Positions 25,713-34,275 of a stretch of DNA of 64,000 nucleotides are shown here, in pieces. The DNA lies in the NCBI RefSeq assembly GCF_002157355.1, contig NZ_LYMK01000004.1:1-64000 (forward strand). The letters are read 5' to 3'. The notes beneath the pieces are model-generated. The model had not been told where the DNA came from. It ran no database searches and saw nothing but the letters and a program-made list of their open reading frames with translations. The stretch comes from Variovorax sp. JS1663. GTDB taxonomy: Bacteria; Pseudomonadota; Gammaproteobacteria; Burkholderiales; Burkholderiaceae_C. Every line of letters begins with the position of its first letter. The first letter of the stretch is position 1. Position numbers and translations under genes: made by a program.

Positions 25713-26684
25713 TCAGGCGCGACCGGCCAGCCGCTTCAGCCCAAGCCATTGCTGCGCCCAGAAGCCACGGCCGTAGTCGCGCAGGCGGCCGCCGGCATCG
25801 GGTTCGACCTGGTCGCGGATGCCCGTGGGATCGAAGCGGTCCTCGAAATTGACAGTGCGAAACAGCATGTCCCACCAGGGCAGGAGCACGCCGAAGTTGT
25901 GGCCACCCAGGGTGCGGGGGCCATTGGATTCGTGCCCGACGCCGATGCTGTGGTGCACACGATGGAAGCGGGGGCTGATCCAGAGCCGCTCGCCGATCCC
26001 GCCGAAGTGCAGGCGCAGGTTGGCATGCTGCAGGCTCTCGCTGAGCTGGGTGAAGGCCACGATGGCGATGAACTGGCCCGGCGCCACGCCGATCAGCTGA
26101 GCGACCACTACGATGATCGTGTCGTGGATGACATCGTCGAGCAGGTGGTTGCGGTTGTCGCTCCACATGGTCATCTGGCGCTGCGAGTGGTGCAGGGAAT
26201 GCAGTGCCCACCACCAGTTGAAGCGGTGCTGCCCGCGATGGATGAAGTATTCGACGAAATCCAGCACCACGAGGTAGATCAGGAAGGCGACCCAGGGCAC
26301 GTCGGTCACGCCGGGCCAGAGCTGGTCCAGGTGCAGGGAGCCCCAGCCGGCCGAGCGCACGGCACCCAGTGCCTCGTCGAACAGCGGGTCGAGCGCGAAG
26401 AACATCGCGAGGCGGAACAGGCCCAGCCGGTGGATCAGGGTGTAGAGGATGTCGATGCGGATGGCGCGGCGGTCGGTCACCGGCTCAACCGGCCACCAGC
26501 GCTGCAGCGGGCCGATGATGGCCACCAGGACGGCGATCTGGATCAGCCCGACCAGCAGCCAGCCGGTGGCGTCGAATGCGTCTTCGACCCAGCCGCCGAG
26601 GCCGACGTCGTAGACCAGAGGCTGCACGGCAGCCTCGAACAGCCACTGCTGCACGCTGGAGAAGAGGTCCGTCAGCCAGTCCAT
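25713..26684 (-). CDS. Sterol desaturase family fatty acid hydroxylase
   Basis: The 323-residue membrane di-iron protein has the three His clusters of the family: HRGQH (about 149-153), HSLHH (162-166) and HRVHH (241-245), plus an extra HE pair shortly after. Several hydrophobic helices precede the clusters. Bacterial members hydroxylate or desaturate lipids or carotenoids; the substrate here is unknown. The ATG at 26684 with AAGG 7 bases upstream is preferred over a GTG two codons earlier. It lies 18 bases after the deacetylase gene and 37 bases before the EI24 gene. Confidence 0.92.
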   Translation of the reverse strand: MDWLTDLFSSVQQWLFEAAVQPLVYDVGLGGWVEDAFDATGWLLVGLIQIAVLVAIIGPLQRWWPVEPVTDRRAIRIDILYTLIHRLGLFRLAMFFALDPLFDEALGAVRSAGWGSLHLDQLWPGVTDVPWVAFLIYLVVLDFVEYFIHRGQHRFNWWWALHSLHHSQRQMTMWSDNRNHLLDDVIHDTIIVVVAQLIGVAPGQFIAIVAFTQLSESLQHANLRLHFGGIGERLWISPRFHRVHHSIGVGHESNGPRTLGGHNFGVLLPWWDMLFRTVNFEDRFDPTGIRDQVEPDAGGRLRDYGRGFWAQQWLGLKRLAGRA

Positions 26685-26702
26685 CGGCACGCCTTGCGTT
26701 GC

Positions 26703-27503
26703 TCAGGGATGCGATGCGATCCAGTCACGATACGCCGGATGCTGGCGCAGCGTCTGGAAGCAGAAGCCACGGGCCTTGAGGCCCACGATCAGCGGCTCCA
26801 GCACGGCCGGTGCCCAGGGTTCCTTGCGCGACCAGATGCCCAGGTGCGCCAGCAGGATGTCGCCGGACTGGATGTGCTCGAGGGCCTGGGCGAGCAGCTT
26901 CTCGTTGCTGAACTTCTCGCTCGGCAGTTCGTCGCCCAGGAAGCCGGCCGGCGACCAGCCCACGTGGGCATATCCGCAGCCCTTGGCGACGGCCAGCAGC
27001 CGCGGCGAGGTCTTGCCGCCGGGCGCCCTGAACAACGGCAGGGGCTTCTTGCCCGTGATGTGCTGGAGCCGCTCGGAAGCCTTGGCGATGTCGGCGCAGT
27101 ACTGGTCCGCATCCCAGGTGAACTGACGGCCCGCGAAGGCGCCGGCCGATGGCTGGATGCGAAAGCGCGACGCGGCACCCTGGATGTCGCCACGCCAGTA
27201 GGCATGGTCGTAGGTGTGGGAGGCGAACTCATGGCCCTCGGCCGCCCTCGCCTTCCACCAGGGCGCCCATTGGTTGTCCAGGCTGTCGCCATCCGTCAGC
27301 GTGCGCTCGGCCGCCGCGAAGAAGGTGACGCGCACGTCCTGGCGCTTGAGCACCTCGGCGACCAGGGGCGCCACGCCCATGTGGCCGGTGTCGAAAGTCA
27401 GATAGAGCGGCTTGGTGCAACTGCCCTGCGCCACGGCGGCCGTAGACAGCACGCCCGCGGCAAGCAGAAGGATGGAAGCGGCGGCAGCCCTAGCGCTTGG
27501 CAT
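26703..27503 (-). CDS. Secreted polysaccharide deacetylase family protein
   Basis: The 266-residue precursor has a Sec signal peptide (about 1-26) and a NodB-homology domain. Motif 1 reads TFDTGH instead of the usual TFDDG, so the second Asp (normally a metal ligand) is Thr. Motif 2 is present as HEFASHTYDH (His-x3-His) and motif 3 as RAPGGKTS; a later HLGIW resembles motif 5. It may still bind metal through the two His plus another ligand. Its start overlaps the end of the YncE-like gene by 14 bases, so the two are coupled. The natural substrate is probably a cell-wall or surface polysaccharide. Confidence 0.87.
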   Translation of the reverse strand: MPSARAAAASILLLAAGVLSTAAVAQGSCTKPLYLTFDTGHMGVAPLVAEVLKRQDVRVTFFAAAERTLTDGDSLDNQWAPWWKARAAEGHEFASHTYDHAYWRGDIQGAASRFRIQPSAGAFAGRQFTWDADQYCADIAKASERLQHITGKKPLPLFRAPGGKTSPRLLAVAKGCGYAHVGWSPAGFLGDELPSEKFSNEKLLAQALEHIQSGDILLAHLGIWSRKEPWAPAVLEPLIVGLKARGFCFQTLRQHPAYRDWIASHP

Positions 27504-28476
27504 GGTCGAGCGTCCAGACGCCGTGCGGCGAGCGGCCCACTGGCACCTGCCGCACGACCTTGCGGGTCGCCAGGTCGATCACGCTGAGCTTCTTGGCCCA
27601 GCGGGAGGTGACGAGCAGCGTCTTGCCGTCGGCCGAGAGGTCCATGCAGTCCGGCCCGCCGGGCACCGGGTAGGTGTCGCTGACCTGGAGGGTCTGCAGG
27701 TCGATGCGGCTGATGCTGTTCGCCACGCGGTTGCTGACGAAGACGCTGCGGCCGTCGCCGCCCGAGCGGAAGGCGTGGGCGCCTTTGCCGGTCAGGATCT
27801 TGCCGACCGCCTTGGGCTCGGCACCCGCAACGTCGAAGACCTGCACGCCATCGCTGCCGGTCAGGCCCACCAGCAGCGTCTTTCCGTCATGGATGCCGAA
27901 AACGTCGGCGGGCATCGGCCCGGTGGGCGTGCGCCAGCGGATGCTCTGGCTGGCCAGGTCGACCGCCACCAGCTCGTCGCTGTCCTGCATGGTGACGTAG
28001 GCGGTGGTGCTCTTTTTGTCGATCCAGATGTGGCTGGGCGTCTTTCCCGAGGGAATGCGCTTGACCAGCTTGGGCTCCTTGCCGTCCCAGCGGTAGATGT
28101 CGACGTGGTTGAGCCGGTTGCCGGCGGTCACGAACCACTTCATGTCCGGCGAGAAGCGCAGGTGGTACGGATCGATGATGCCGTAGACCACCCGCTGGAC
28201 CTCGGCCGTGCGGGGATTCAGGAAGGTGAGCGAATCGCCGGCGGAGTTGGCGACGATCAGCGACTGCTCGTCGGGCGTCAGGTAGAGGTGGTGCGGCTCC
28301 TTGCCGGTCGGAATGCGCTGCTTTTCGGTCCAGTTGACCGGATCGACCACGCTCACCGTTGCGTCAAGCGAATTGAGCACGAAGACCAGGGCTGGCTCGG
28401 CGGCCAGCGACGGCAGGGCGGCGCAGGCAAACAAAAAGGCCGCGAGGCGGCCTGGGACGGAGAACTTGAAGCGCAA
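27490..28476 (-). CDS. YncE-like secreted beta-propeller protein
   Basis: The 328-residue precursor has a signal peptide (about 1-25, cut after SLA) and about seven YVTN-type repeats forming a beta-propeller: VFVLNSLDATVSVVD, HLYLTPDEQSLIVANS, HAFRSGGDGRSVFVSN and DLSADGKTLLVTSRW are typical blades. Such proteins are periplasmic; YncE binds DNA in E. coli, others bind heme or cofactors. Here it precedes and overlaps a polysaccharide deacetylase gene, so a joint envelope role is likely (inference). The start is a TTG at 28476 with no visible Shine-Dalgarno; no better start fits, since a stop lies just upstream. Confidence 0.85.
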   Translation of the reverse strand: MRFKFSVPGRLAAFLFACAALPSLAAEPALVFVLNSLDATVSVVDPVNWTEKQRIPTGKEPHHLYLTPDEQSLIVANSAGDSLTFLNPRTAEVQRVVYGIIDPYHLRFSPDMKWFVTAGNRLNHVDIYRWDGKEPKLVKRIPSGKTPSHIWIDKKSTTAYVTMQDSDELVAVDLASQSIRWRTPTGPMPADVFGIHDGKTLLVGLTGSDGVQVFDVAGAEPKAVGKILTGKGAHAFRSGGDGRSVFVSNRVANSISRIDLQTLQVSDTYPVPGGPDCMDLSADGKTLLVTSRWAKKLSVIDLATRKVVRQVPVGRSPHGVWTLDHAKR

Positions 28477-28513
28477 GGGAGGAGTTCCGGAAGAAGGCTT
28501 CGGATTTTAACGA

Positions 28514-29266
28514 TCAACTCTGGACATCGGCTGACCTCGCCGTCCTTCCTCGCAGGGCATCGACCTGCTCGGGCTCCAACCAGCGCCATTGACCGGGCGC
28601 CAGATCATCAGGCAACGCCAGTGGGCCGATGCGAGAGCGATGCAGGGTTTCGACCCGGTTGCCCACGGCGGCCAGCATGCGCTTGACCTGGTGGTACTTG
28701 CCCTCGGTCAGCGTGAGCCGCAACTGCTGCGGTCCGGTCGCCTCGCAATCCGCCGCCCGTACCGGCTTCGGATCGTCATCGAGCACGACGCCGGCCAGCA
28801 GGCGCTCGACCTGGTCCTGCGTGACCGGATGCTTGGCGCCGACCTCGTAGACTTTCGGTACATGGTGCCGAGGCGAACCCATTCGATGGATGAACTGGCC
28901 ATCGTCTGTCAGCAGCAACAGGCCTGTGGTGTCCTGATCCAGGCGGCCGATCGCCTGCACGCCCTGCACAGCACCCTTGTTGGGCCGTTGGCGCAGGGGC
29001 GCGGGAAGCAGCGTGTAGATGCTGGGATAGGTGGAAGGCTTCTGCGAGCACTCGGTGCCGGCCGGCTTGTGGAGCATGAGGTAGGCCTTCTCGTGGTAAG
29101 CCCACTCGGCGCCCTGGACCGTGAGGCGCAGGCCCTGCGCCTCGAACTCCGCGCCCGGATCGGTGACGACTCCCTCCCCCACCCGCACGAAACCCTGCTG
29201 GATGAGCCCGGCGCAGACGCGCCGGGTGCCGAAGCCCTGGGTGTAGAGGATGTCCTCGAGACGCAT
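28514..29266 (-). CDS. RsuA-family pseudouridine synthase
   Basis: The 250-residue protein has an N-terminal S4-like RNA-binding domain (about 1-55) and a pseudouridine synthase domain. The catalytic signature is GRLDQDTTGLLLLTDDG, with the Asp nucleophile in RLD. The C-terminal EGKYHQVKRMLAAVGNRV matches the RsuA/RluE/RluF group; RsuA itself modifies 16S rRNA U516, so the likely product is a 16S enzyme, but the exact uridine is not certain. Its ATG overlaps the ggt stop by one base (TGATG). Confidence 0.93.
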   Translation of the reverse strand: MRLEDILYTQGFGTRRVCAGLIQQGFVRVGEGVVTDPGAEFEAQGLRLTVQGAEWAYHEKAYLMLHKPAGTECSQKPSTYPSIYTLLPAPLRQRPNKGAVQGVQAIGRLDQDTTGLLLLTDDGQFIHRMGSPRHHVPKVYEVGAKHPVTQDQVERLLAGVVLDDDPKPVRAADCEATGPQQLRLTLTEGKYHQVKRMLAAVGNRVETLHRSRIGPLALPDDLAPGQWRWLEPEQVDALRGRTARSADVQS

Positions 29267-31002
29267 CAATACCCGAGCGCCAGCCCGGTATTGCGGCGCG
29301 GATCGTTGGCACCGTAGAAGCGGTTCTTGCCCACCGCCTTGCCAGCCAGCGAGGGGGCGCCGACGATGATCGCCGCCATGTGGTTGGCCGGCTGCGGCAC
29401 GCCGAGGTTGTGCCCCATGTCGGTCAGGATCTTGCGCGTATCGGGGCTGAGCGCGAAGGTCTCGACGTTGGTCACGTCGGGGAGCCACTGCTGGTGGAAG
29501 CGCGGCGCGTCCACTGCCTCCTGCACGTTCATGCCGTAGTCCACCACGTTGAGGATGGTGTGCAGCACGGCGGTGATGATGCGGCTGCCGCCCGGCGTGC
29601 CGACCACGAAGACAGTCTTGCCGTCCTTGGTCATGATGGTCGGGCTCATCGAGGACAGGGGCCGCTTGCCGGGGGCGATGGCGTTCGCCTCGCCCTGCAC
29701 CAAGCCGTAGAGATTGGGCACGCCCACCTTGGAGGTGAAGTCGTCCATCTCGTTGTTGAGCAGCACGCCGATACCCGCGGCCGTAACCTTGGCGCCGAAC
29801 CAGTCATTCAGTGTGTAGGTGACCGAGACGGCATTGCCCCATTGGTCGACGATCGAGTAGTGGGTGGTGTTGCTGCCCTCGTGCGGCGCGACGCCGGGCT
29901 TGATGTCCTTGGAGACGCCAGCCTTCTTCGGGTCGATCACGGCGCGGACCTTCTCGGCATAGCCCTTGTCGAGCAAGCGGTCCAGCGGGTTCTTGACGAA
30001 GTCGGGATCGCCCAGGTAGCTGTTGCGGTCCACGTAAGCGTGGCGCATGGCCTCGATCTGGTAGTGGACGGACTGCGCCGAGCGGAAGCCCAGGTCCTTC
30101 AGCGGATAGCCCTCGAGGATGTTCAGCATCTCGCAGATCACCACGCCACCCGAGCTCGGCGGCGGCGCCGAGATCACGTGGTAGCCGCGGTAGTCGCATT
30201 CGACCGGTGCCAGCTCGCGCGTCTGGTACTGGTCGAGGTCGGCCTGGGTGATGATGCCCTTGCCTTCCTGGCTCGACTTCACGATGGCGGCACCGACCGG
30301 ACCCTTGTAGAAGCCGTCAGGACCCTTGGCGCTGATGGCTTTGAGCGTCTTCGCCAGGTCCCTCTGCACCAGCTTCTGGCCGACCGCGAAAGGTTCGCCC
30401 TTGTTGAGGAAGATCGCGCCGGAGGCGGAGTCCTTCTTGAAATCGGCGGTGGCCGTCGCGAGCATGTCGATGTCACCCTGCTCTAGCGCAAAGCCGCGCT
30501 CGGCCAGCGCGATCGCTGGGGCAATGAGCGCCGGGCGCTGCATGGTGCCGTACTTCTGACGTGCCAGCTCCAAGCCGGAAACGGTGCCGGGCACACCGAC
30601 GGCGAGATGACCGTTCGTGCTCAGCCCCTTGATGACGTTGCCCTCCTTGTCGAGGTACATGTTCGCCGTGGCGGCCAGCGGCGCCTTTTCGCGGAAGTCG
30701 AGGAAGGTCTTGCGGCCGTCAGCCAACTGGACGGTCATGAAGCCGCCGCCACCCAGGTTGCCGGCCGCCGGGTAGACCACCGCAAGCGCATAGCCCACGG
30801 CCACGGCCGAGTCGATCGCGTTGCCGCCGCGCTTGAGAACATCCACGCCGACCTTCGTCGCCAGGTGCTGGGCACTGACCACCATGCCGTTCTCGGCTGC
30901 GGCCGGGGCCAGCGAGGCGGCATGCAACTGTGCCGCGCCGGCCAGCGCCAGCGCCGCTGCAACGGTGCTACGCAGAATCGAAGTCCACTGGGCTTGTTTC
31001 AC
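29266..31002 (-). CDS. ggt: Gamma-glutamyltransferase (glutathione hydrolase)
   Basis: The 578-residue precursor is exported by a signal peptide (about 1-28) and self-cleaves before the catalytic Thr in GSNTTHYSIVDQWGNAVSVT, giving large and small subunits. GTPGGSRII holds the substrate pocket. It breaks glutathione and other gamma-glutamyl compounds in the periplasm. I choose the GTG at 31002, preceded by AAGGAG; the ATG at 31035 overlaps the upstream methyltransferase stop (ATGA) and would add 11 residues before a usual signal peptide. The AAGGAG lies in one arm of a 9 bp hairpin (31007-31029), so translation may depend on the upstream gene. Confidence 0.94.
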   Translation of the reverse strand: MKQAQWTSILRSTVAAALALAGAAQLHAASLAPAAAENGMVVSAQHLATKVGVDVLKRGGNAIDSAVAVGYALAVVYPAAGNLGGGGFMTVQLADGRKTFLDFREKAPLAATANMYLDKEGNVIKGLSTNGHLAVGVPGTVSGLELARQKYGTMQRPALIAPAIALAERGFALEQGDIDMLATATADFKKDSASGAIFLNKGEPFAVGQKLVQRDLAKTLKAISAKGPDGFYKGPVGAAIVKSSQEGKGIITQADLDQYQTRELAPVECDYRGYHVISAPPPSSGGVVICEMLNILEGYPLKDLGFRSAQSVHYQIEAMRHAYVDRNSYLGDPDFVKNPLDRLLDKGYAEKVRAVIDPKKAGVSKDIKPGVAPHEGSNTTHYSIVDQWGNAVSVTYTLNDWFGAKVTAAGIGVLLNNEMDDFTSKVGVPNLYGLVQGEANAIAPGKRPLSSMSPTIMTKDGKTVFVVGTPGGSRIITAVLHTILNVVDYGMNVQEAVDAPRFHQQWLPDVTNVETFALSPDTRKILTDMGHNLGVPQPANHMAAIIVGAPSLAGKAVGKNRFYGANDPRRNTGLALGY

Positions 31003-31006
31003 TGTT

Positions 31007-31029
31007 GTCTCCTTGTTTTCCAAGGAGAC
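31007..31029 (-). promoter_or_regulatory. Hairpin that buries the ggt ribosome binding site
   Basis: In the minus-strand mRNA GUCUCCUUG and CAAGGAGAC pair perfectly (9 bp) around a GAAAA loop. The 3' arm contains the ggt Shine-Dalgarno AAGGAG. The hairpin begins 3 bases after the methyltransferase stop codon (31034-31032), so a terminating ribosome would open it. Confidence 0.7.
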
Positions 31030-31031
31030 GA

Positions 31032-32627
31032 TCATGCCTCAAGCAGTGCCTTCCGGCGCAGGTCGCGCAGGGCCAGCGTCACCTGTCGTAGCGTGAATTC
31101 CCGCAGGGCCACCTCGTCCGTCAGGGGCTTCTCGTCCTTGATGAAGCGCAGGCGGCCAGCGCGCGCCTCCGCGGCGAGATGCTCCGCCAGGGCGTCGTGC
31201 GAATGCTCGCCATCGAGCAGGGGCAGCAGGCAGCGCTCGAGCAGCGAGAGGCCTACCAATTCGTGCCACTGGTTGCAGGCCAGCGCCGTCGGCCCGGCAC
31301 TGAGCGCCAACCCAGGCGCGCGACGCTGCACGGCGGAAGCTCGCGGAAGCGCCGACACCTCGACGCTCGCATTGGGAGGCGTCCGTCGGATGCGCACCGC
31401 GCCGAGGATCACCAGTTCCTCCAGCATCGCCATGACCACCGGGTCGACCGCGGCACGAGGCTCGCCGGTGCGCGCCGACACGGCGGCAATGAGCGCCTCC
31501 GTCGACATGCTGGCCGGGTAGCGCTCGTCCAGCACCTGGGCCACCGCCTTGTGCACCGGCTGCCGCAGCGTGACCTTCAGATTGCGGATCGCGTTGCAGG
31601 CCTGCTCGCGGGCATCGAGCGTGAGCACGCCGCCGTCCGCGGCCGAGAACACGCCGGCGTACTCGAGCGCGCGGATGCGTTCGGCATCCAGGCGATAGCG
31701 GATGTTCGCGGCGCGCTCCTGCTTGACCAGCAGCGACTGGCGGAAAGTCCTGTTGACCAGGAAATCCAAGTACTGCTCCATCATGATCTGGCTTCCGCCG
31801 CATTCCCGCATCAGCGGATCGCGCACCTTCTCGCCGTAGTTCTGCACGAACATGGTCGAGGGTTCGGCATCGGCCAGGTAGTTGAGTCCATGGGCACTCG
31901 CGCGCGCGGCGAACTCCTTGAAGTAGCAAGGCGCGTTGTGGGGCTCGAGGAATTCATGCAGCAGGTAGTACGCGCCCGAGTTGCGCACGATCGGCATGTT
32001 CTCTTCCAGAGTCTTCTTGAGCACGCTATCCGGTCGCGCGGATTGTTCGAGAAATTCGAGCATGCCGCGGGCATAGGAAAGTTTCTCGTTGGGCTCGTCG
32101 CGCGGCGCGCCGCGCAGGATCATCGCGTCCCGCACGATCTCCCGCGCCTTCCAGCCCGGGTAGACGTTGTAGCTCAAGTAGGCCACACCCTCCGGCGACA
32201 GGTTCTGCGAGCACACGCGAAGGATCGCGTCCTGGACCGGCGCCGGCACCCAGCTGTAGACACCGTGGCAGATGATGTAGTCGAACTGCCCGAAGGACGC
32301 ATCGATGCCGGTGATGTCCAGGGCGCGCAACTCGATGTTCTTGAGCTGCGCTTGATCGATGGCGGCCTGGCCCTGGGCGATCTGCACGGAAGACAGATCC
32401 ACGCCAAGCATGCGAGCGTCCGGATGGCGCGCAGCGATCGGAATCAGGTTGCCACCCGCGGCGCAGCCCAGTTCGAGCACGCGTGCCTGCGCAGGCGCCG
32501 GCGCGGCAAGACCGAAGAGGAAGGCGAGTGCTTCGAGATGCTCGATCGTTGCCTGGGGGAAAGGATGAGAGTCGTAAGGAACGACGTCGTAGTAGTTCGA
32601 GAGCGAGGGCGATGTCGATGAGTCCAT
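31032..32627 (-). CDS. Class I methyltransferase with regulatory domain
   Basis: The 531-residue protein has an N-terminal SAM-dependent methyltransferase domain (motif I VLELGCAAGGN at about 50-60; GVDLSSVQI as motif II; later GVYSWVP) followed by a methyltransferase regulatory domain (about 215-300) and a C-terminal region with RecX-like or winged-helix-type helices (TLRQVTLALRDLRRKALL). It has no signal peptide. The substrate is unknown; related proteins occur in many Proteobacteria. It is the first gene before ggt, has AGAGGA upstream of the ATG, and is preceded by a PhyH-like dioxygenase gene on the same strand with 157 bases between. Confidence 0.87.
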   Translation of the reverse strand: MDSSTSPSLSNYYDVVPYDSHPFPQATIEHLEALAFLFGLAAPAPAQARVLELGCAAGGNLIPIAARHPDARMLGVDLSSVQIAQGQAAIDQAQLKNIELRALDITGIDASFGQFDYIICHGVYSWVPAPVQDAILRVCSQNLSPEGVAYLSYNVYPGWKAREIVRDAMILRGAPRDEPNEKLSYARGMLEFLEQSARPDSVLKKTLEENMPIVRNSGAYYLLHEFLEPHNAPCYFKEFAARASAHGLNYLADAEPSTMFVQNYGEKVRDPLMRECGGSQIMMEQYLDFLVNRTFRQSLLVKQERAANIRYRLDAERIRALEYAGVFSAADGGVLTLDAREQACNAIRNLKVTLRQPVHKAVAQVLDERYPASMSTEALIAAVSARTGEPRAAVDPVVMAMLEELVILGAVRIRRTPPNASVEVSALPRASAVQRRAPGLALSAGPTALACNQWHELVGLSLLERCLLPLLDGEHSHDALAEHLAAEARAGRLRFIKDEKPLTDEVALREFTLRQVTLALRDLRRKALLEA

Positions 32628-32699
32628 GGATTCCTCTGGTGCCGCGCGGCGACACGACCTGCCGGGCTATGCAGACGGCTCAGCCCTTCCGGCCGCGGG

Positions 32700-32726
32700 C
32701 GCGAGCGAGCGCGACTATAGCTCGCG
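32700..32726 (-). promoter_or_regulatory. Inverted repeat around a -10-like box before the methyltransferase gene
   Basis: CGCGAGC (32700-32706) and GCTCGCG (32720-32726) are 7-base perfect inverted arms. TATAGT on the minus strand (32719-32714) lies between them and resembles a sigma-70 -10 box. A good -35 box is not visible. This could be an operator over a promoter for the methyltransferase-ggt genes. Confidence 0.4.
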
Positions 32727-32784
32727 TGCAACAACCTGCGAGGAAGCCAAAAGAATGCGTCAGAATTGCCGATCCGCCGCCGGG

Positions 32785-33714
32785 CTACGTGTCGAGCGTC
32801 CGCGCTGTCAGCAGGTAGGTCGAGAGGTTCGCCAGCTCTTGCGACAAGCCATACATGTGCTGGTACTGCAGGATCTGACGCGCGATCAACCGCAAGCGCA
32901 TGCCGAAGTCCGGACGGGAAGCCTGCTCCAGCAAGGATGGCATGACCGGGAGATGGGCGCCACGCTGGAACGATTGCATGATCGGCGGCATGTCGCCACG
33001 CTGGAACTCGAGCGCCATGCTCATTCTCGGACGCTCGGCGAATTCGCTGGTCGGGCCGCCCCAGTGCATGACACGTTGATTCCAGACCAGGTAGTCGCCG
33101 GGTGTGGCCGGCAATGCACGCGCGGCGAACGCTGGTATAGGAGGCTCCGGCATGCCGGCCGGCGTGTTGTAGCCGGGATCCATGTGCGCCGGCACGATGT
33201 ACATGCAGCTGTTCAGCGGATTGGCGTCCGAGAGCGGAATCCAGCAGGTGAGCGCACGCGGCGAGCCATCCGGTGCCAGCGCGTCGTGGCGATTGTCCCG
33301 GTGTGGCTTCCATCCGGTTTCGCCCTTCTTCGGATCGACGTGCCAGGCCCAGAATGCGGGCAGAGGACGGTAGTCAGCCCCGAGGAAGTACGAGAAAAGC
33401 GGCCGAAGCCGTTCGTAGCAGGCCCAGGGTTCGTCGTAGACCCACGCGAACACGGCCGGCAAGCCCATGCCGATGCATTGCGTCACGCCCTCGCCGATCA
33501 GTGGCGCCATGCGCCCGATGGCGTCGTCACCATCGCCGAAGTAGCCGTCCTTCGCCATGCGCTGCGCAAGCCGTTCGTAGCTCTGACGTGGCGTGGCTTC
33601 GGCAGTTGACGATATGCCACTAATGTGAAGTTGGGGCGCGACCCCGCGCCAGAAGCTGGCGCTGCACAGGGCGTCCCAGGTCAGCGCTCGCTGGACAGGC
33701 TCGATATGGATCAT
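32785..33714 (-). CDS. Phytanoyl-CoA dioxygenase (PhyH)-like protein
   Basis: The 309-residue protein has the 2-oxoglutarate/Fe(II) double-stranded beta-helix pattern: His138-x-Asp140 in KPHRDNRHD and the distal His217 in VMHWGG, with an RPRMSM-type Arg as possible 2-oxoglutarate ligand. SPRALTCWIPLSDANPLNSCMY is typical of PhyH-type proteins (quoted region spans about residues 151-172). The substrate is unknown. The ATG at 33714 has GGGAG upstream; the longer frame upstream runs into spacer DNA next to ssrA. It may belong with the downstream methyltransferase gene. Confidence 0.85.
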   Translation of the reverse strand: MIHIEPVQRALTWDALCSASFWRGVAPQLHISGISSTAEATPRQSYERLAQRMAKDGYFGDGDDAIGRMAPLIGEGVTQCIGMGLPAVFAWVYDEPWACYERLRPLFSYFLGADYRPLPAFWAWHVDPKKGETGWKPHRDNRHDALAPDGSPRALTCWIPLSDANPLNSCMYIVPAHMDPGYNTPAGMPEPPIPAFAARALPATPGDYLVWNQRVMHWGGPTSEFAERPRMSMALEFQRGDMPPIMQSFQRGAHLPVMPSLLEQASRPDFGMRLRLIARQILQYQHMYGLSQELANLSTYLLTARTLDT

Positions 33715-33878
33715 GGCGCGCTCCCGGATCTCGAGCGGCACAGCCAGAATCGGCGGCTCGCTGGATCCAACGGGGGCGCATCCTAGCTCTGCGAGTTGGG
33801 CTGGAGCATCGCGAAAGCAGCATTCGCGACAATCTCCCCGGCCGAAGCGTGGACGCAAGCACGCGTCTTGCAGATGTA

Positions 33879-34266
33879 TGGTGGAGCTGGGGGGATTTGA
33901 ACCCCCGTCCGCAAGCCTTCGTCGCGCAGATCTACATGTTTAGCGATCTGTTTTAGGTCTCGCCACCGGTGTCGCGCAGTCGCACGCTACACCGGCCGCC
34001 AGTACCCTTGGTTCTCGCCTCGACCCAAGGTACCCGGATCGAAGCCAGCCGATGTGGATTAACTTTGCAGCCGGGAGGCGTCAGATTGCTCTAGCGCCCC
34101 CTTGCCCAGCCCATCGGCTTGCTGTTGCAAAGCTCACCGGCAATTAAGCGGCGAGTGCGAAACGTTCGTCGTTTGCAGTTAGTTTGTTTGAATCTGTTTT
34201 ACGAGCACATTCAGCTCGACATGCACCGCTGCGATTCCGAACCCACGTCGAAACCAATGCAGCCCC
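33879..34266 (-). ncRNA. ssrA: Transfer-messenger RNA (tmRNA, SsrA)
   Basis: The 388-nt RNA rescues stalled ribosomes and tags their peptides for proteolysis. The tRNA-like ends pair: 5' GGGGCUG with 3' CAGCUCC plus ACCA. The T-arm GGGGTTCAAATCCCCC lies next to the 3' end, and the 5' GGGGCTGCATTGGTTTCGAC is the usual opening. The resume frame codes the tag ANDERFALAA followed by TAA (34176-34144), the standard betaproteobacterial tag. Pseudoknot-rich sequence fills the rest. It starts 12 bases after the gph stop. Confidence 0.97.
34144..34176 (-). other. tmRNA tag reading frame (ANDERFALAA)
   Basis: Within ssrA, GCA AAC GAC GAA CGT TTC GCA CTC GCC GCT TAA codes the ten-residue degradation tag. 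The C-terminal ALAA is the part recognised by ClpXP-type proteases. Confidence 0.97.
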
Positions 34267-34275
34267 AAGCGATGC

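Noticed and set aside
33720..33878. An intrinsic terminator for ssrA
   Set aside because: A weak GCAAG/CTTGC hairpin follows the 3' end but no T-tract; the mature end is probably made by processing.
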